Assembly (NCBI GenBank): GCA_015056945.1
Contig: SVFH01000026.1
Coordinates: forward strand, 1-32,906
Origin: Lachnospiraceae bacterium
Lineage (GTDB): Bacteria; Bacillota; Clostridia; Lachnospirales; Lachnospiraceae
DNA length: 32,906 nt
Reading direction: 5' to 3'
Made by a program: the position numbers and the translations under genes. Position 1 is the first letter of the stretch, and every line of letters begins with the position of its first letter. The notes beneath the pieces are model-generated. The model did no database searches, was not told where the DNA came from, and saw nothing but the letters and a program-made list of their open reading frames with translations. This document shows, piece after piece, positions 24,212-30,872 of the stretch.

Positions 24212-25288
24212 ATGCGATATGCAAGGAAATTAAGAAGAGGAGATAAGGTTGCAATTGTCAGCTTGTCAAGCGGAATGTTAGGCGAAGATTTTTGCAGTCA
24301 CAATATCGAAATAGGGGTAAAGAGATTAAGGGAATACGGGCTGGAGCCGGTTTTTATGCCGAATACCCTGAAAGGAATTGACTATCTGAATGAGCATCCT
24401 GAAGCAAGAGCCGCGGACTTGAAAGAGGCCTTTCTGGATGAGTCCGTTGCAGGGATTATTTGTGCAATCGGCGGTGACGATACATACAGACTTTTGCCGT
24501 ATTTGATGGAAGATGCGGAATTTGTAAAAGCAGTTGAGGAGAACCCGAAACTGTTTACCGGTTTTTCGGACACTACGGTGAACCACTTGATGTTTTATAA
24601 GTTGGGACTGTCTACATATTATGGTCCGACTTTCATTTGTGATTTGGGAGAAATTTCGAATGAGATGTTACCATATACGAAAAAGGCATTTGAGAGTTAT
24701 ATGGAAGGATATGAGTCCGGTGAAATTGTTTCAAGTGATGTCTGGTATGAAGAAAGAGAAGATTTTTCCCGGGCTGCAATAGGGACGGATCGGGTTGCAC
24801 ATAAGGAAGCGCGCGGATTTGAACTTCTGCAGGGACCTGAGGTTTTTGAAGGTGAATTGTTGGGCGGATGTCTGGAAAGTTTTTATGATATTCTTGTCAC
24901 GAACAGATATGAGGACCAGAAAGATATCTGCGAAAAATACGGATTGTTCCCGGATAGAAATACATGGAAAGATAAAATTCTGTTCATAGAAACCTGTGAA
25001 GAAAAGCCGGTGCCGGAAATGTTTCGGAAAGAGATTACGGTACTTAAGGAGAAAGGTGTATTCGATGCAGTGTCCGGCGTTCTGGTGGGGAAACCGCAGG
25101 ATGAAGCGTACTATCAGGAATATAAAAGCATTCTGACAGAAGTGATAGATAATGAGAAACTGCCGATTGTTTATAATGTCAATTTCGGTCATGCGAATCC
25201 CCGTTGCGCATTGCAATACGGTGTTTTGGCTAAGGTAGATATGAAGCAGAAAAAGATATTCTTAGAACAGAAGAACGAAACCTTTTGA
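24212..25288 (+). CDS. S66-family serine peptidase (LD-carboxypeptidase/MccF-like)
   Basis: A 358-residue protein. VAIVSLSSGM opens the fold; GIICAIGGDDTYRLLPYL and TGFSDTTVNH give the nucleophile Ser119. FIETCEEKP and NFGHANPR should carry the Glu and His of the S66 triad. S66 enzymes are either LD-carboxypeptidases of cell-wall recycling or MccF, which cleaves microcin-C-like toxic aminoacyl nucleotides. The spacing and GFSDTT motif fit the MccF-type branch, so self-protection from a nucleotide antibiotic is possible. ATG 24212 is preferred because AAAGGA overlaps the alternative ATG at 24203. Flanked by a membrane protein and an alpha/beta hydrolase. Confidence 0.82.
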   Translation: MRYARKLRRGDKVAIVSLSSGMLGEDFCSHNIEIGVKRLREYGLEPVFMPNTLKGIDYLNEHPEARAADLKEAFLDESVAGIICAIGGDDTYRLLPYLMEDAEFVKAVEENPKLFTGFSDTTVNHLMFYKLGLSTYYGPTFICDLGEISNEMLPYTKKAFESYMEGYESGEIVSSDVWYEEREDFSRAAIGTDRVAHKEARGFELLQGPEVFEGELLGGCLESFYDILVTNRYEDQKDICEKYGLFPDRNTWKDKILFIETCEEKPVPEMFRKEITVLKEKGVFDAVSGVLVGKPQDEAYYQEYKSILTEVIDNEKLPIVYNVNFGHANPRCALQYGVLAKVDMKQKKIFLEQKNETF

Positions 25289-25333
25289 CCGGCTGATTGA
25301 GAGAGGAACAGGAGACAGAGGAGGAAAAGTAAC

Positions 25334-26254
25334 ATGAAATTACCGAAATTTTCGAAGGAAACAAAGAACAATCATCCGATTCCGCCTTGGATGGAAGATA
25401 TGGCTGAGGGAGATTTCATCAGCTGTGATACCGTATTTAAAATGGGAGGATATTGGGATATTTTCGATAAATGCATTCTGCCTTGTGAGGGAAAAGGGGA
25501 TATCAGATATTATGTATATAATCCCATCAAACACGGAGGTTTATCTGCGGACAGAAAATATCCTGTTCTGATGTGGATTCACGGACTGAATTGTTCGATA
25601 GACGGAATAAGATGCGTAGGATATTGCGGCGGTGAACAGTATGCATCCCCTCGCTATCAGGAAGAGATGGGTGGCGGTGCTTTTATTATCGTGCCGCTCG
25701 CAAACGAAAAGAGACTGGAAGATGACACCATAGTAGGTTCCTGGGATGAAGAATATTTACCGTATCTGAAAGACATTTATGATAAGGTTTGCATGGAGAA
25801 TGCTGAGAATATCGGCGCAAAGTTTATTATGGGCGCATCTGCCGGCGGATATGTGACATGGAGAATGTTGGAGTTGTATGGCGATTATTTCAAAGGTGCA
25901 ATTCCTGCAGCGTCGATTTATGTGCCGGACAAGGAAAGTCTTAGTAAAATGGAAGCGGCCGGAATCCATCTGCTTGTTGCTCACGGAAGGCATGATGAAA
26001 TGGCTCTTTTTAAGGATTGCATAGAGCCGATAGAGAAAGAACTGCAGAACATGAAGAATTGTATCTGTTATTTTCCGGAATGGGTTCGAAATGAGGATAA
26101 GGGTATCTCTTCCATCAATTACGGAATTGAGATGGGACAGCATTGTATTATCAATGCCATTCAGGGAAATCTGATTTATACCGATGGCACTTGTTATGAC
26201 GAGATTCTTCCGAATGGTGTCACCGGATGGATTAGAGAGGTGTGCCAAAGATAA
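25334..26254 (+). CDS. Alpha/beta-hydrolase (esterase-like)
   Basis: A 306-residue protein. The nucleophile elbow is IMGASAGGYVTW (Ser169), the oxyanion HG is in MWIHGLN (83-84), Asp221 in AHGRHDEM and His270 in EMGQHCI complete a triad in the right order. Esterase-D-like or prolyl-oligopeptidase-like family is likely; there is no signal peptide, so it works inside the cell. GAGGAGG... lies about 10 bases before the start. The gap to the peptidase gene is 45 bases. Confidence 0.83.
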   Translation: MKLPKFSKETKNNHPIPPWMEDMAEGDFISCDTVFKMGGYWDIFDKCILPCEGKGDIRYYVYNPIKHGGLSADRKYPVLMWIHGLNCSIDGIRCVGYCGGEQYASPRYQEEMGGGAFIIVPLANEKRLEDDTIVGSWDEEYLPYLKDIYDKVCMENAENIGAKFIMGASAGGYVTWRMLELYGDYFKGAIPAASIYVPDKESLSKMEAAGIHLLVAHGRHDEMALFKDCIEPIEKELQNMKNCICYFPEWVRNEDKGISSINYGIEMGQHCIINAIQGNLIYTDGTCYDEILPNGVTGWIREVCQR

Positions 26255-26281
26255 CTTGGATTATGAGGTAAAAGGAGAACT

Positions 26282-26761
26282 ATGTTAGCAGTCGACCAGG
26301 CAGGAAATAAATTACTGGATTTTATTAAAATAACGGAAGAGGATGCGGCTTTGCAATTTTCGCAGGTATCGGTTTGCCTGTTGGTTGTAAAAATCGGCGA
26401 AGATTATCTTATGGGATTTAATCATTGGCGAAAATGTTGGGAAATATTCGGAGGATGTCCCGAGGAAGGTGAAACCATGCGTGAGGCAATGGTACGGGAG
26501 GCGAAAGAAGAGCTGGGAATTGATTGCGAACCGCAATGGTTAGGTCTTGCTCATTTTGAAATGCAACCGGATTATTTTAGTAATGAGGTACGCGAGGAGT
26601 ATGGTGCAATATTTGGGGTATCATTAAGCGAGGAATATTTGGAGCAAATTGAGAAAATGCGAATAGATAGAGAAGAAATCGAAAAAATTGTTTTGTTAGG
26701 AGAGATTTCTTCCGGGGAAGAAATAAGAGAACTTGACAGGAAGCTGACGGAGTTTTATTAA
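26282..26761 (+). CDS. Nudix hydrolase (second)
   Basis: A 159-residue protein with a perfect Nudix box at residues 58-80: GGCPEEGETMREAMVREA then KEELGI (G-x5-E-x7-R-E-x2-E-E-x-G-I). SVCLLVVKIGEDYLMGFNHW upstream is the usual substrate-binding strand region. The substrate class (sanitised nucleotide or sugar-nucleotide) cannot be told. AAAGGAG lies before the ATG, 28 bases after the hydrolase. It differs from the Nudix at 13151, so the window holds two independent Nudix genes. Confidence 0.87.
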   Translation: MLAVDQAGNKLLDFIKITEEDAALQFSQVSVCLLVVKIGEDYLMGFNHWRKCWEIFGGCPEEGETMREAMVREAKEELGIDCEPQWLGLAHFEMQPDYFSNEVREEYGAIFGVSLSEEYLEQIEKMRIDREEIEKIVLLGEISSGEEIRELDRKLTEFY

Positions 26762-26814
26762 GCGCAAGGGGAGTTTAATAAGAAACAGACAACGTATTTA
26801 CGGAGGAGACGGTG

Positions 26815-27237
26815 ATGATGGAATGTCCTTTTTGCAATATAATTAATAAAAAAACAGACGCACATATTATTTACGAATCGGAACGTGTGATAGCGTTTTT
26901 GGATATTGATCCAATTAACGAAGGACATATTCTGGTTGTTCCGAAAGTACATGAAGCTTCCATTGATAAGTTGCCACTGATTGTTTTATCGGAGACAATG
27001 CAGGTACTACAAAAGATTGTTTCGGCATTCAAAGAGACGTATCACATGGATGGGTACAGTATCATGCAAAATGGCGGAGAATTCTGTGATTTCGGTCATG
27101 CCCATTTTCATGTTTTTCCAAGATATCGTGACGATGGATTTGGTTGGAAATATCCGGAGGGGCCGTTCGAATATTCCAAAAGGGTGGCGGAGCGAATTAA
27201 GGAAAACTTTAGAGTTTACGATGTGGATAGTTTATGA
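26815..27237 (+). CDS. HIT-family protein (HINT-like nucleotide hydrolase)
   Basis: A 140-residue protein. CPFCNIINKK supplies the N-terminal zinc-type cysteines, LDIDPINEGHILVVPKVH the fold core, and HAHFHVFPRY the histidine triad whose middle His is the nucleophile. HIT enzymes hydrolyse AMP-linked or similar nucleotide conjugates. GTG and two ATG codons lie in a row (26812-26820); GGAGGAG is best placed for ATG 26815. The stop codon overlaps the ATG of the next GNAT, so the two are translated together. Confidence 0.86.
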   Translation: MMECPFCNIINKKTDAHIIYESERVIAFLDIDPINEGHILVVPKVHEASIDKLPLIVLSETMQVLQKIVSAFKETYHMDGYSIMQNGGEFCDFGHAHFHVFPRYRDDGFGWKYPEGPFEYSKRVAERIKENFRVYDVDSL

Positions 27238-27689
27238 AGATGAAATTAGAAAATGCAGAATTAAGATATATCGAAAGAATCGTGGCTATATCAAAGGCTG
27301 CGTTCGATAGCGATATTAATGTTGGTGCTTCCGAATCGGGTGGACCTCCTGATTATGATTCCATTACATGGCACATTCAGATGAAAAATGAAGGACATTT
27401 GCTACAGGCAGTCATAGATGGGGAAATCGTTGGTGGCGCAATTCTATTTGTGGACAAAGACGGTGAAACATTGTACATTGGCAGAATATTTATAGACCCG
27501 ATTCACTATCGGAAGGGGTATGGTCTTTCCTTGATGAAAATGGTGGAGGATTACTATTCAGGTATCAAGAAAATCAAACTTGATACACCGCTTTGGAATG
27601 TAAGAACGAATGCTTTTTATACAAAGCTGGGTTATTGTGAAGTGAAACGGGATGAGGAGTTTGTTTACTACCAAAAAGAATTAGATTGA
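27234..27689 (+). CDS. GNAT-family N-acetyltransferase
   Basis: A 151-residue protein overlapping the HIT gene by ATGA. Motif A is IGRIFIDPIHYRKGYGLSLM (R-K-G-Y-G), followed by IKLDTPLWNVRTNAFYTKLG, the standard last part of the GNAT fold. The substrate is unknown. It is the last gene of the long same-strand island; beyond its stop the organisation changes to palindrome-separated single genes. Confidence 0.82.
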   Translation: MKMKLENAELRYIERIVAISKAAFDSDINVGASESGGPPDYDSITWHIQMKNEGHLLQAVIDGEIVGGAILFVDKDGETLYIGRIFIDPIHYRKGYGLSLMKMVEDYYSGIKKIKLDTPLWNVRTNAFYTKLGYCEVKRDEEFVYYQKELD

Positions 27690-27697
27690 CGAATCCC

Positions 27698-27742
27698 AAT
27701 TGATAGAGCTCTTTAGAGCAAGGGATAACAGTTAGATCAATT
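27698..27742. repeat. Palindromic element before the array
   Basis: AATTGAT (27698-27704) and ATCAATT (27736-27742) are perfect outer arms. Inside, GCTCT and AGAGC form a second small stem (27708-27719). It is followed immediately by TTTGAATTTC and a ribosome site, the same order seen after the 27-nt hairpins further right, though its own sequence is different. Confidence 0.45.
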
Positions 27743-27762
27743 TGAATTTCATGGAGGTTTTT

Positions 27763-27789
27763 ATGAATAAAGAATGGTCTGCACTATAG
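27763..27789 (+). pseudogene. Start of a broken gene
   Basis: A good ribosome site (ATGGAGG) leads to ATG and the short frame MNKEWSAL, then TAG at 27787-27789. The stop lies where an insertion-sequence-like end begins, so this is most likely the first codons of a lost gene. Confidence 0.4.
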
Positions 27790-27813
27790 TCAAGAGAGTG
27801 GACACGTTTTTTA
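27781..27813. mobile_element. Probable remnant of an IS3-type insertion-sequence end
   Basis: CACTATAGTCAAGAGAGTGG followed by ACACGTTTTTT resembles terminal repeats of IS3-family elements (ACTGTA..CAAGAAAGTGGACAC type). No transposase is present. It joins the broken gene on its left to the recombinase remnant on its right, which fits an insertion followed by deletion. The match is from memory and short. Confidence 0.35.
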
Positions 27814-27817
27814 AAGA

Positions 27818-27907
27818 AAAATTCTTCTGGTATGTTCTGATGGTACCGGGTTTGAGATTGCGAAGCTTGCCAACAACCTCGATTTTGTTAATATATGATT
27901 CGTACAT
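27818..27907 (-). pseudogene. N-terminal remnant of a tyrosine recombinase
   Basis: On the - strand GGAGG (27918-27914) precedes ATG 27907. Thirty codons read MYESYINKIEVVGK, LRNLKPGTIRTYQKNF, after which the frame runs into the IS-like end and loses meaning. The L-R-N-L-x-P-x-T-I-x-x-Y pattern is the SAM-like N-terminal DNA-binding region of phage integrase/Xer/integron-integrase-type proteins. The catalytic domain is gone. It is divergent from the small genes to its right, the position an integron integrase holds relative to its cassettes. The family call rests on about 20 residues. Confidence 0.5.
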
Positions 27908-28022
27908 AAATAACCTCCATGAAATAAAAGTAGTAACAGTAACGTTAGAAACTACCCATCAAGGAGGTGCATTTGCAAAATAAAACTGCTTGTGAAAGCA
28001 GCCTGAAGATGGTATGATTTTC

Positions 28023-28114
28023 ATAGGCAGTTATAGGGAGTACGCCCGTTTGTGAAGTTTGTTATTGGTGGTACTTTAACAATACTATCCTGGGACAATC
28101 CTGTCACTGCCTAT
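28023..28114. repeat. Long palindromic element
   Basis: ATAGGCAGT (28023-28031) and ACTGCCTAT (28106-28114) are perfect 9-base inverted arms bounding 74 bases. The size resembles a folded attachment site with a variable loop, but no canonical core is seen. Confidence 0.4.
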
Positions 28115-28133
28115 TTTTGAAGAAATAGAAAAA

Positions 28134-28176
28134 CTGCGCCACAGCCTTGGCAGGCCATCGCGCAGCGATTTTGTTC
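28134..28176. repeat. GC-rich palindromic repeat, copy 1
   Basis: From ctgcgccacagccttggc to gcagcgattttgttc this is identical to 29576-29618. The inner part folds as GCCT TGGC AGGC with a GCGC outer stem. This copy has a shorter left arm than copy 2. It lies directly in front of the 27-nt hairpin at 28178. Confidence 0.8.
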
Positions 28177-28177
28177 A

Positions 28178-28204
28178 CTTTTAGGCTTGTGGAGAGCCTG
28201 AAAG
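28178..28204. repeat. 27-nt cassette-boundary hairpin, copy A
   Basis: CTTTTAGGCTT pairs with GAGCCTGAAAG (11 pairs, G-T allowed) and is followed by CACATGATTTTTGAATTTG, a tail partly shared by the other copies. Confidence 0.8.
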
Positions 28205-28238
28205 CACATGATTTTTGAATTTGATGAAGGGCGGAGAA

Positions 28239-28619
28239 ATGAAAAACAGAGTAAAACTTAGAATGATGATGTTTAACGAAGAAAAGTGGCTATGGTCATA
28301 TAATTATAATGATATGGACTTTATAAATTATCCGCATTCATATTATTTATTTGTACCAGATGATAACAGAAAACTAAAAGTTAGAGTATTCTTCACGCGA
28401 TATGCACCTAATATGAATTTGGATACATATTTAGATGAAGGAACAATTTGTTTTCATAACGGGAAAAGAGTTGTTTTAAATTTATGTCGCCCTTTTTTTG
28501 CTAGACAAATAATAGAATATGTTTTTAATAATCTCTGTAGTCGGACTGATATTGGAGAAATTAATATCAACGATGGTGATAGTATTCTTGAGAATTTAGG
28601 TTATACAGACTTCTATTGA
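28239..28619 (+). CDS. Unknown small protein, array gene 1
   Basis: A 126-residue protein I do not recognise. It starts KNRVKLRMMMFNEEKWLWSY, contains SYYLFVPDDNRKLKVRVFFT and ends GDSILENLGYTDFY. It is rich in aromatic residues and looks like a compact alpha/beta cytosolic domain; no signal peptide or membrane segment. ATG 28239 follows GAAGGGCGGAG at the right distance; a TTG 24 bases earlier is less likely. It is flanked by hairpin copies A and B, so the gene plus one hairpin forms a unit of about 470 bases. The base composition is clearly more AT-rich than in the genes before 27.6 kb. Confidence 0.7.
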   Translation: MKNRVKLRMMMFNEEKWLWSYNYNDMDFINYPHSYYLFVPDDNRKLKVRVFFTRYAPNMNLDTYLDEGTICFHNGKRVVLNLCRPFFARQIIEYVFNNLCSRTDIGEININDGDSILENLGYTDFY

Positions 28620-28646
28620 CATAAATTATATTGGAATAACCGCAAA

Positions 28647-28673
28647 TTTTCAGTCTTATGGTGAGCCTGAAAG
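28647..28673. repeat. 27-nt cassette-boundary hairpin, copy B
   Basis: TTTTCAGTCTTA pairs with TGAGCCTGAAAG, with one T/C mismatch inside, loop of three. The following CACATGATTTTAATTTG matches copy A closely. Confidence 0.75.
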
Positions 28674-28706
28674 CACATGATTTTAATTTGTATGAGGGTG
28701 ATAGTA

Positions 28707-29054
28707 ATGAAATATTTTTTAAACGAAGTTGAACGGGAAGCATCAAATAGCACTTGTTACCATGAATTTGCAAAAGGTAAGTGGGATGAAAATGCCTGCG
28801 TGTTTTGGCACAAAGACTCTCTGAATATTCATGACGATTTATTGATTTCATTGGGGATTGATACATTACTTTTTAGCCTAGTAGACGATTATAATCCGGT
28901 AGGTGAAACAAAAATTAGTAAAGAACAATGGGGAAAAATCTATGCAAAGGCAGAAGAATGTGGTGAGGATTTGCTTGAAGCAATTCACGAGGTTGCTCCG
29001 TGGGTAGAAGCTAATTTTAGACAGCATGAAGTGTTTACAATACTTGGTGTATAA
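28707..29054 (+). CDS. Unknown small protein, array gene 2
   Basis: A 115-residue protein I do not recognise. It opens KYFLNEVEREASNSTCYHEF and contains FWHKDSLNIHDDLLISLGID and KISKEQWGKIYAKAEECGED, then VAPWVEANFRQHEVFTILGV. It is acidic, soluble and mostly helical in the second half. Size and composition resemble immunity or antitoxin proteins, without a motif to prove it. ATG 28707 is chosen because GAGGGTGATAG precedes it; upstream in-frame starts lie in the repeat tail. Confidence 0.68.
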   Translation: MKYFLNEVEREASNSTCYHEFAKGKWDENACVFWHKDSLNIHDDLLISLGIDTLLFSLVDDYNPVGETKISKEQWGKIYAKAEECGEDLLEAIHEVAPWVEANFRQHEVFTILGV

Positions 29055-29090
29055 TAGGGGTTAATAAACTGGGATTGAGTAAGCTCTTCT

Positions 29091-29137
29091 CCGAGCGATG
29101 ACAATTGAACGAAGTTTAATTGTATGGTCTGACTCGG
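29091..29137. repeat. Palindromic element between array genes 2 and 3
   Basis: ACAATTGAAC (29101-29110) pairs with GTTTAATTGT (29114-29123) around GAA, a 10-pair stem with one G-T. CCGAG (29091-29095) and CTCGG (29133-29137) add an outer stem with unpaired bases between. It occupies the place of the 27-nt hairpin but has a different sequence. Confidence 0.6.
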
Positions 29138-29172
29138 TTCTACAACTTTGAATTATGAAGTGATTAGATATA

Positions 29173-29565
29173 ATGGAATTATTTAAAATTTCTATAGAGG
29201 ATTTGTGTTGGATAGACGATTCAAAAGATAACCCAGGGGATTTGTGTCTTCATGGTAAAATGTCGACAGTGATTGGAGGGTAGAAACTAGTTCATGACGG
29301 AGCAGTTACTGTAAGTGCTTCTGCACTTTATTTTCTGAAAACCCTGACCGAAGATCACATAATCAATAAAGATAATAAGATGATGCCTTGTCGCGGCCAT
29401 ATGATTATTCCGAATGAAGATGGTAAAACGGTAACTATTGCTGGTTGCACTCAAGGTGTTGATTGGACTGTACTTCATGAAAATGAAAATGTAAGAATAA
29501 TTTTGGAAGACGGAACAAAAATAATTGTCCCGTTAGAAATGTACAAGAGCGAAGTATTCAAATAG
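29173..29565 (+). pseudogene. Unknown array gene 3, interrupted by an in-frame TAG
   Basis: From ATG 29173 the frame reads ELFKISIEDLCWIDDSKDNP then GDLCLHGKMSTVIGG, meets TAG at 29281-29283 and continues in the same frame as KLVHDGAVTVSASALYFLKT, MPCRGHMIIPNEDGKTVTIA and GVDWTVLHENENVRIILEDG to a TAA at 29565. The whole would be 130 residues, a natural size, and both parts look like one beta-rich protein. One base change from GAG, CAG or AAG would explain the stop. A separate shorter protein from ATG 29380 has no ribosome site. I do not recognise the family. Either a fresh pseudogene, amber readthrough or an assembly error. Confidence 0.65.
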
Positions 29566-29618
29566 AACAAAATCGCTGCGCCACAGCCTTGGCAGGCCAT
29601 CGCGCAGCGATTTTGTTC
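29565..29618. repeat. GC-rich palindromic repeat, copy 2 (bidirectional-terminator-like)
   Basis: GAACAAAATCGCTGCGC (29565-29581) and GCGCAGCGATTTTGTTC (29602-29618) are perfect 17-base arms around an inner GCCT/AGGC stem. A T run follows the GC stem on both strands, so it could end transcription from either side. The core is identical to 28134-28176. Confidence 0.8.
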
Positions 29619-29619
29619 A

Positions 29620-29646
29620 CTTTCAGTCTTGTAGAGAGATTGAAAG
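29620..29646. repeat. 27-nt cassette-boundary hairpin, copy D
   Basis: CTTTCAGTCTT pairs with GAGATTGAAAG, 11 pairs with two G-T. The tail is CAACAGAAGATTTGAATTTG. Confidence 0.82.
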
Positions 29647-29773
29647 CAACAGAAGATTTGAATTTGACAGTATGTAAAAGGTTTTTGACAGCATTTTCGA
29701 AGGTATGTCAAAGCCTATTGATAGATGATTTTTAATTAACGAGTTATTATCCTTTCAGATGGAGGTCACACAT

Positions 29774-30190
29774 ATGGAAATTGAAAAGAAAATAAAAGAG
29801 GCAAGAGTAAATGCTGGTTTGACACAGGAACAGGTTGCTGAGAAAATCATGGTTTCAAGACAAACTATATCAAATTGGGAAAATGGAAAATCCTTACCAG
29901 ATATCATTAGCATTATGAAGTTGAGTGACCTTTATCTAATTAGTTTAGATGAACTGTTGAAAGGAGACACAAAAATGAAAGAAAAGATTGAGAAAGATGT
30001 AAAGGTTTCGAGAGGTAATAAGCGACTTATATTAACAACAGCAATTCTAATTTTTGCTGTTGCAATAATATATTCGGTTAGTAATTTCGTGGGCGGTGCA
30101 TTCCATGATTTCTGTGAGGCTGCTATAAGGTGGGTAGCGTTAGGCATTGGTGTTGCATTTGCTATAACATATATGAGCCAAAAAGATTAA
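29774..30190 (+). CDS. XRE-family regulator with C-terminal membrane segments, array gene 4
   Basis: A 138-residue protein. EIEKKIKEARVNAGLTQEQV and SRQTISNWENGKSLPDIISI form a standard helix-turn-helix (about 4-58). Two hydrophobic segments follow (about 83-103 and 110-130), so the regulator is membrane-bound. This layout is common in Firmicutes. ATG 29774 is used because GGAGG (29761-29765) is correctly spaced; the upstream ATG overlaps that site. Upstream, TTTGACA and TGTCAAA form an inverted repeat 15 bases apart (about 29681-29709) and may be its operator. Confidence 0.84.
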   Translation: MEIEKKIKEARVNAGLTQEQVAEKIMVSRQTISNWENGKSLPDIISIMKLSDLYLISLDELLKGDTKMKEKIEKDVKVSRGNKRLILTTAILIFAVAIIYSVSNFVGGAFHDFCEAAIRWVALGIGVAFAITYMSQKD

Positions 30191-30277
30191 GGTTATTTTC
30201 TCAAAATTTAGACAAGATTTTCAATGAAGATTGAGTGTTGAGAAATAAACAAATTCTAATTTGTCGAACACATGAAA

Positions 30278-30304
30278 CTTTCAGTCTTACTGAGAGATTG
30301 AAAG
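30278..30304. repeat. 27-nt cassette-boundary hairpin, copy E
   Basis: CTTTCAGTCTT pairs with GAGATTGAAAG as in copy D, with loop ACTGA. The tail is CACGCATGAATTAGAAGTTG. Confidence 0.82.
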
Positions 30305-30341
30305 CACGCATGAATTAGAAGTTGGAGGTGAATTATATATT

Positions 30342-30833
30342 ATGAAAGTAATATTTTTAGATATTGATGGTGTTCTCAACTCTAATTTCTGGAATAATAC
30401 ACATCAAAGAGAAATTAGTGATGGAACACTTATTGATGAAGAAAGAGTAATGTTATTGGGACAACTTATAAGAGACACAAATGCAAAGGTTATATTACAT
30501 TCTGGTTGGAAGTTTTGGTTTGATAGTGAAGTAAAGCCATTGCGTAAAGAAGCAGAACGCTTGGTAAGTATGCTTGAAAAGAACGGTATAAAAGTCAATG
30601 GTGTAACTCCAGACCATACAACGGAGGAGATAAGAAAAAGCAAAAAATTTAGTCTTGTTAAAGCGAGTGAAATACTTGCATGGGTATCACAGTATGAAAA
30701 TATTGAAAAGTGGATAGTGATTGATGACCTTGATTTGCATAATGAAGAAATTAGAAAACATCAAATACTTACAGATGCAAGTATTGGTTTAACGGTCGAA
30801 AATATATGTGAAGCAGAAAGATTGTTATTGTAA
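30342..30833 (+). CDS. HAD-domain protein (HAD_2/Swiss-army-knife RNA-repair type), array gene 5
   Basis: A 163-residue protein. IFLDIDGVLNS gives the D-x-D motif (Asp7, Asp9), VILHSGWKFWF the Thr/Ser motif and KWIVIDDLDL the C-terminal acidic pair. The small size, absence of a cap domain and VILHS.W motif match the compact HAD proteins classed with RNA-repair-type HAD domains. A phosphatase role on nucleic-acid or nucleotide ends is plausible. TTGGAGGTG lies about 12 bases before the ATG. It is flanked by hairpin E and a degenerate hairpin copy. Confidence 0.82.
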   Translation: MKVIFLDIDGVLNSNFWNNTHQREISDGTLIDEERVMLLGQLIRDTNAKVILHSGWKFWFDSEVKPLRKEAERLVSMLEKNGIKVNGVTPDHTTEEIRKSKKFSLVKASEILAWVSQYENIEKWIVIDDLDLHNEEIRKHQILTDASIGLTVENICEAERLLL

Positions 30834-30872
30834 ACACACACATTTGGAAATTCCAGTAAGCACTGTGAGTTT

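Larger units (their letters stand above)
27746..27925. repeat. Inverted pair of translation-start regions
   Basis: ATTTCATGGAGGTTTTTATG on the + strand (27746-27765) and the same sequence with one extra base on the - strand (27905-27925) form inverted repeats of 20-21 bases about 140 bases apart. Each contains a GGAGG and the start codon of a broken gene, facing each other. Confidence 0.6.
27908..28177. other. Region between the recombinase start and the first array hairpin
   Basis: About 270 bases. It holds a short frame behind AAGGAGG with TTG start (MQNKTACESSLKMV, about 27974-28018), a long-range inverted repeat at 28023-28031/28106-28114, and a stretch reading RPFVKFVIGGTLTILSWDNP in one frame (about 28042-28116) that has no start codon. 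It then enters the first GC-rich palindrome at 28134. By position this would be the leader or primary attachment region of the array. Confidence 0.35.

Noticed and set aside
27774..27983. A 69-codon + strand frame across the array head
   Set aside because: It is the shadow of the recombinase remnant and the IS-like end; it has no ribosome site and no domain.
28042..28116. Short coding frame reading RPFVKFVIGGTLTILSWDNP
   Set aside because: A stop lies just upstream and there is no start codon or ribosome site. Its ends coincide with a palindrome, so it is reported only as part of the leader region.
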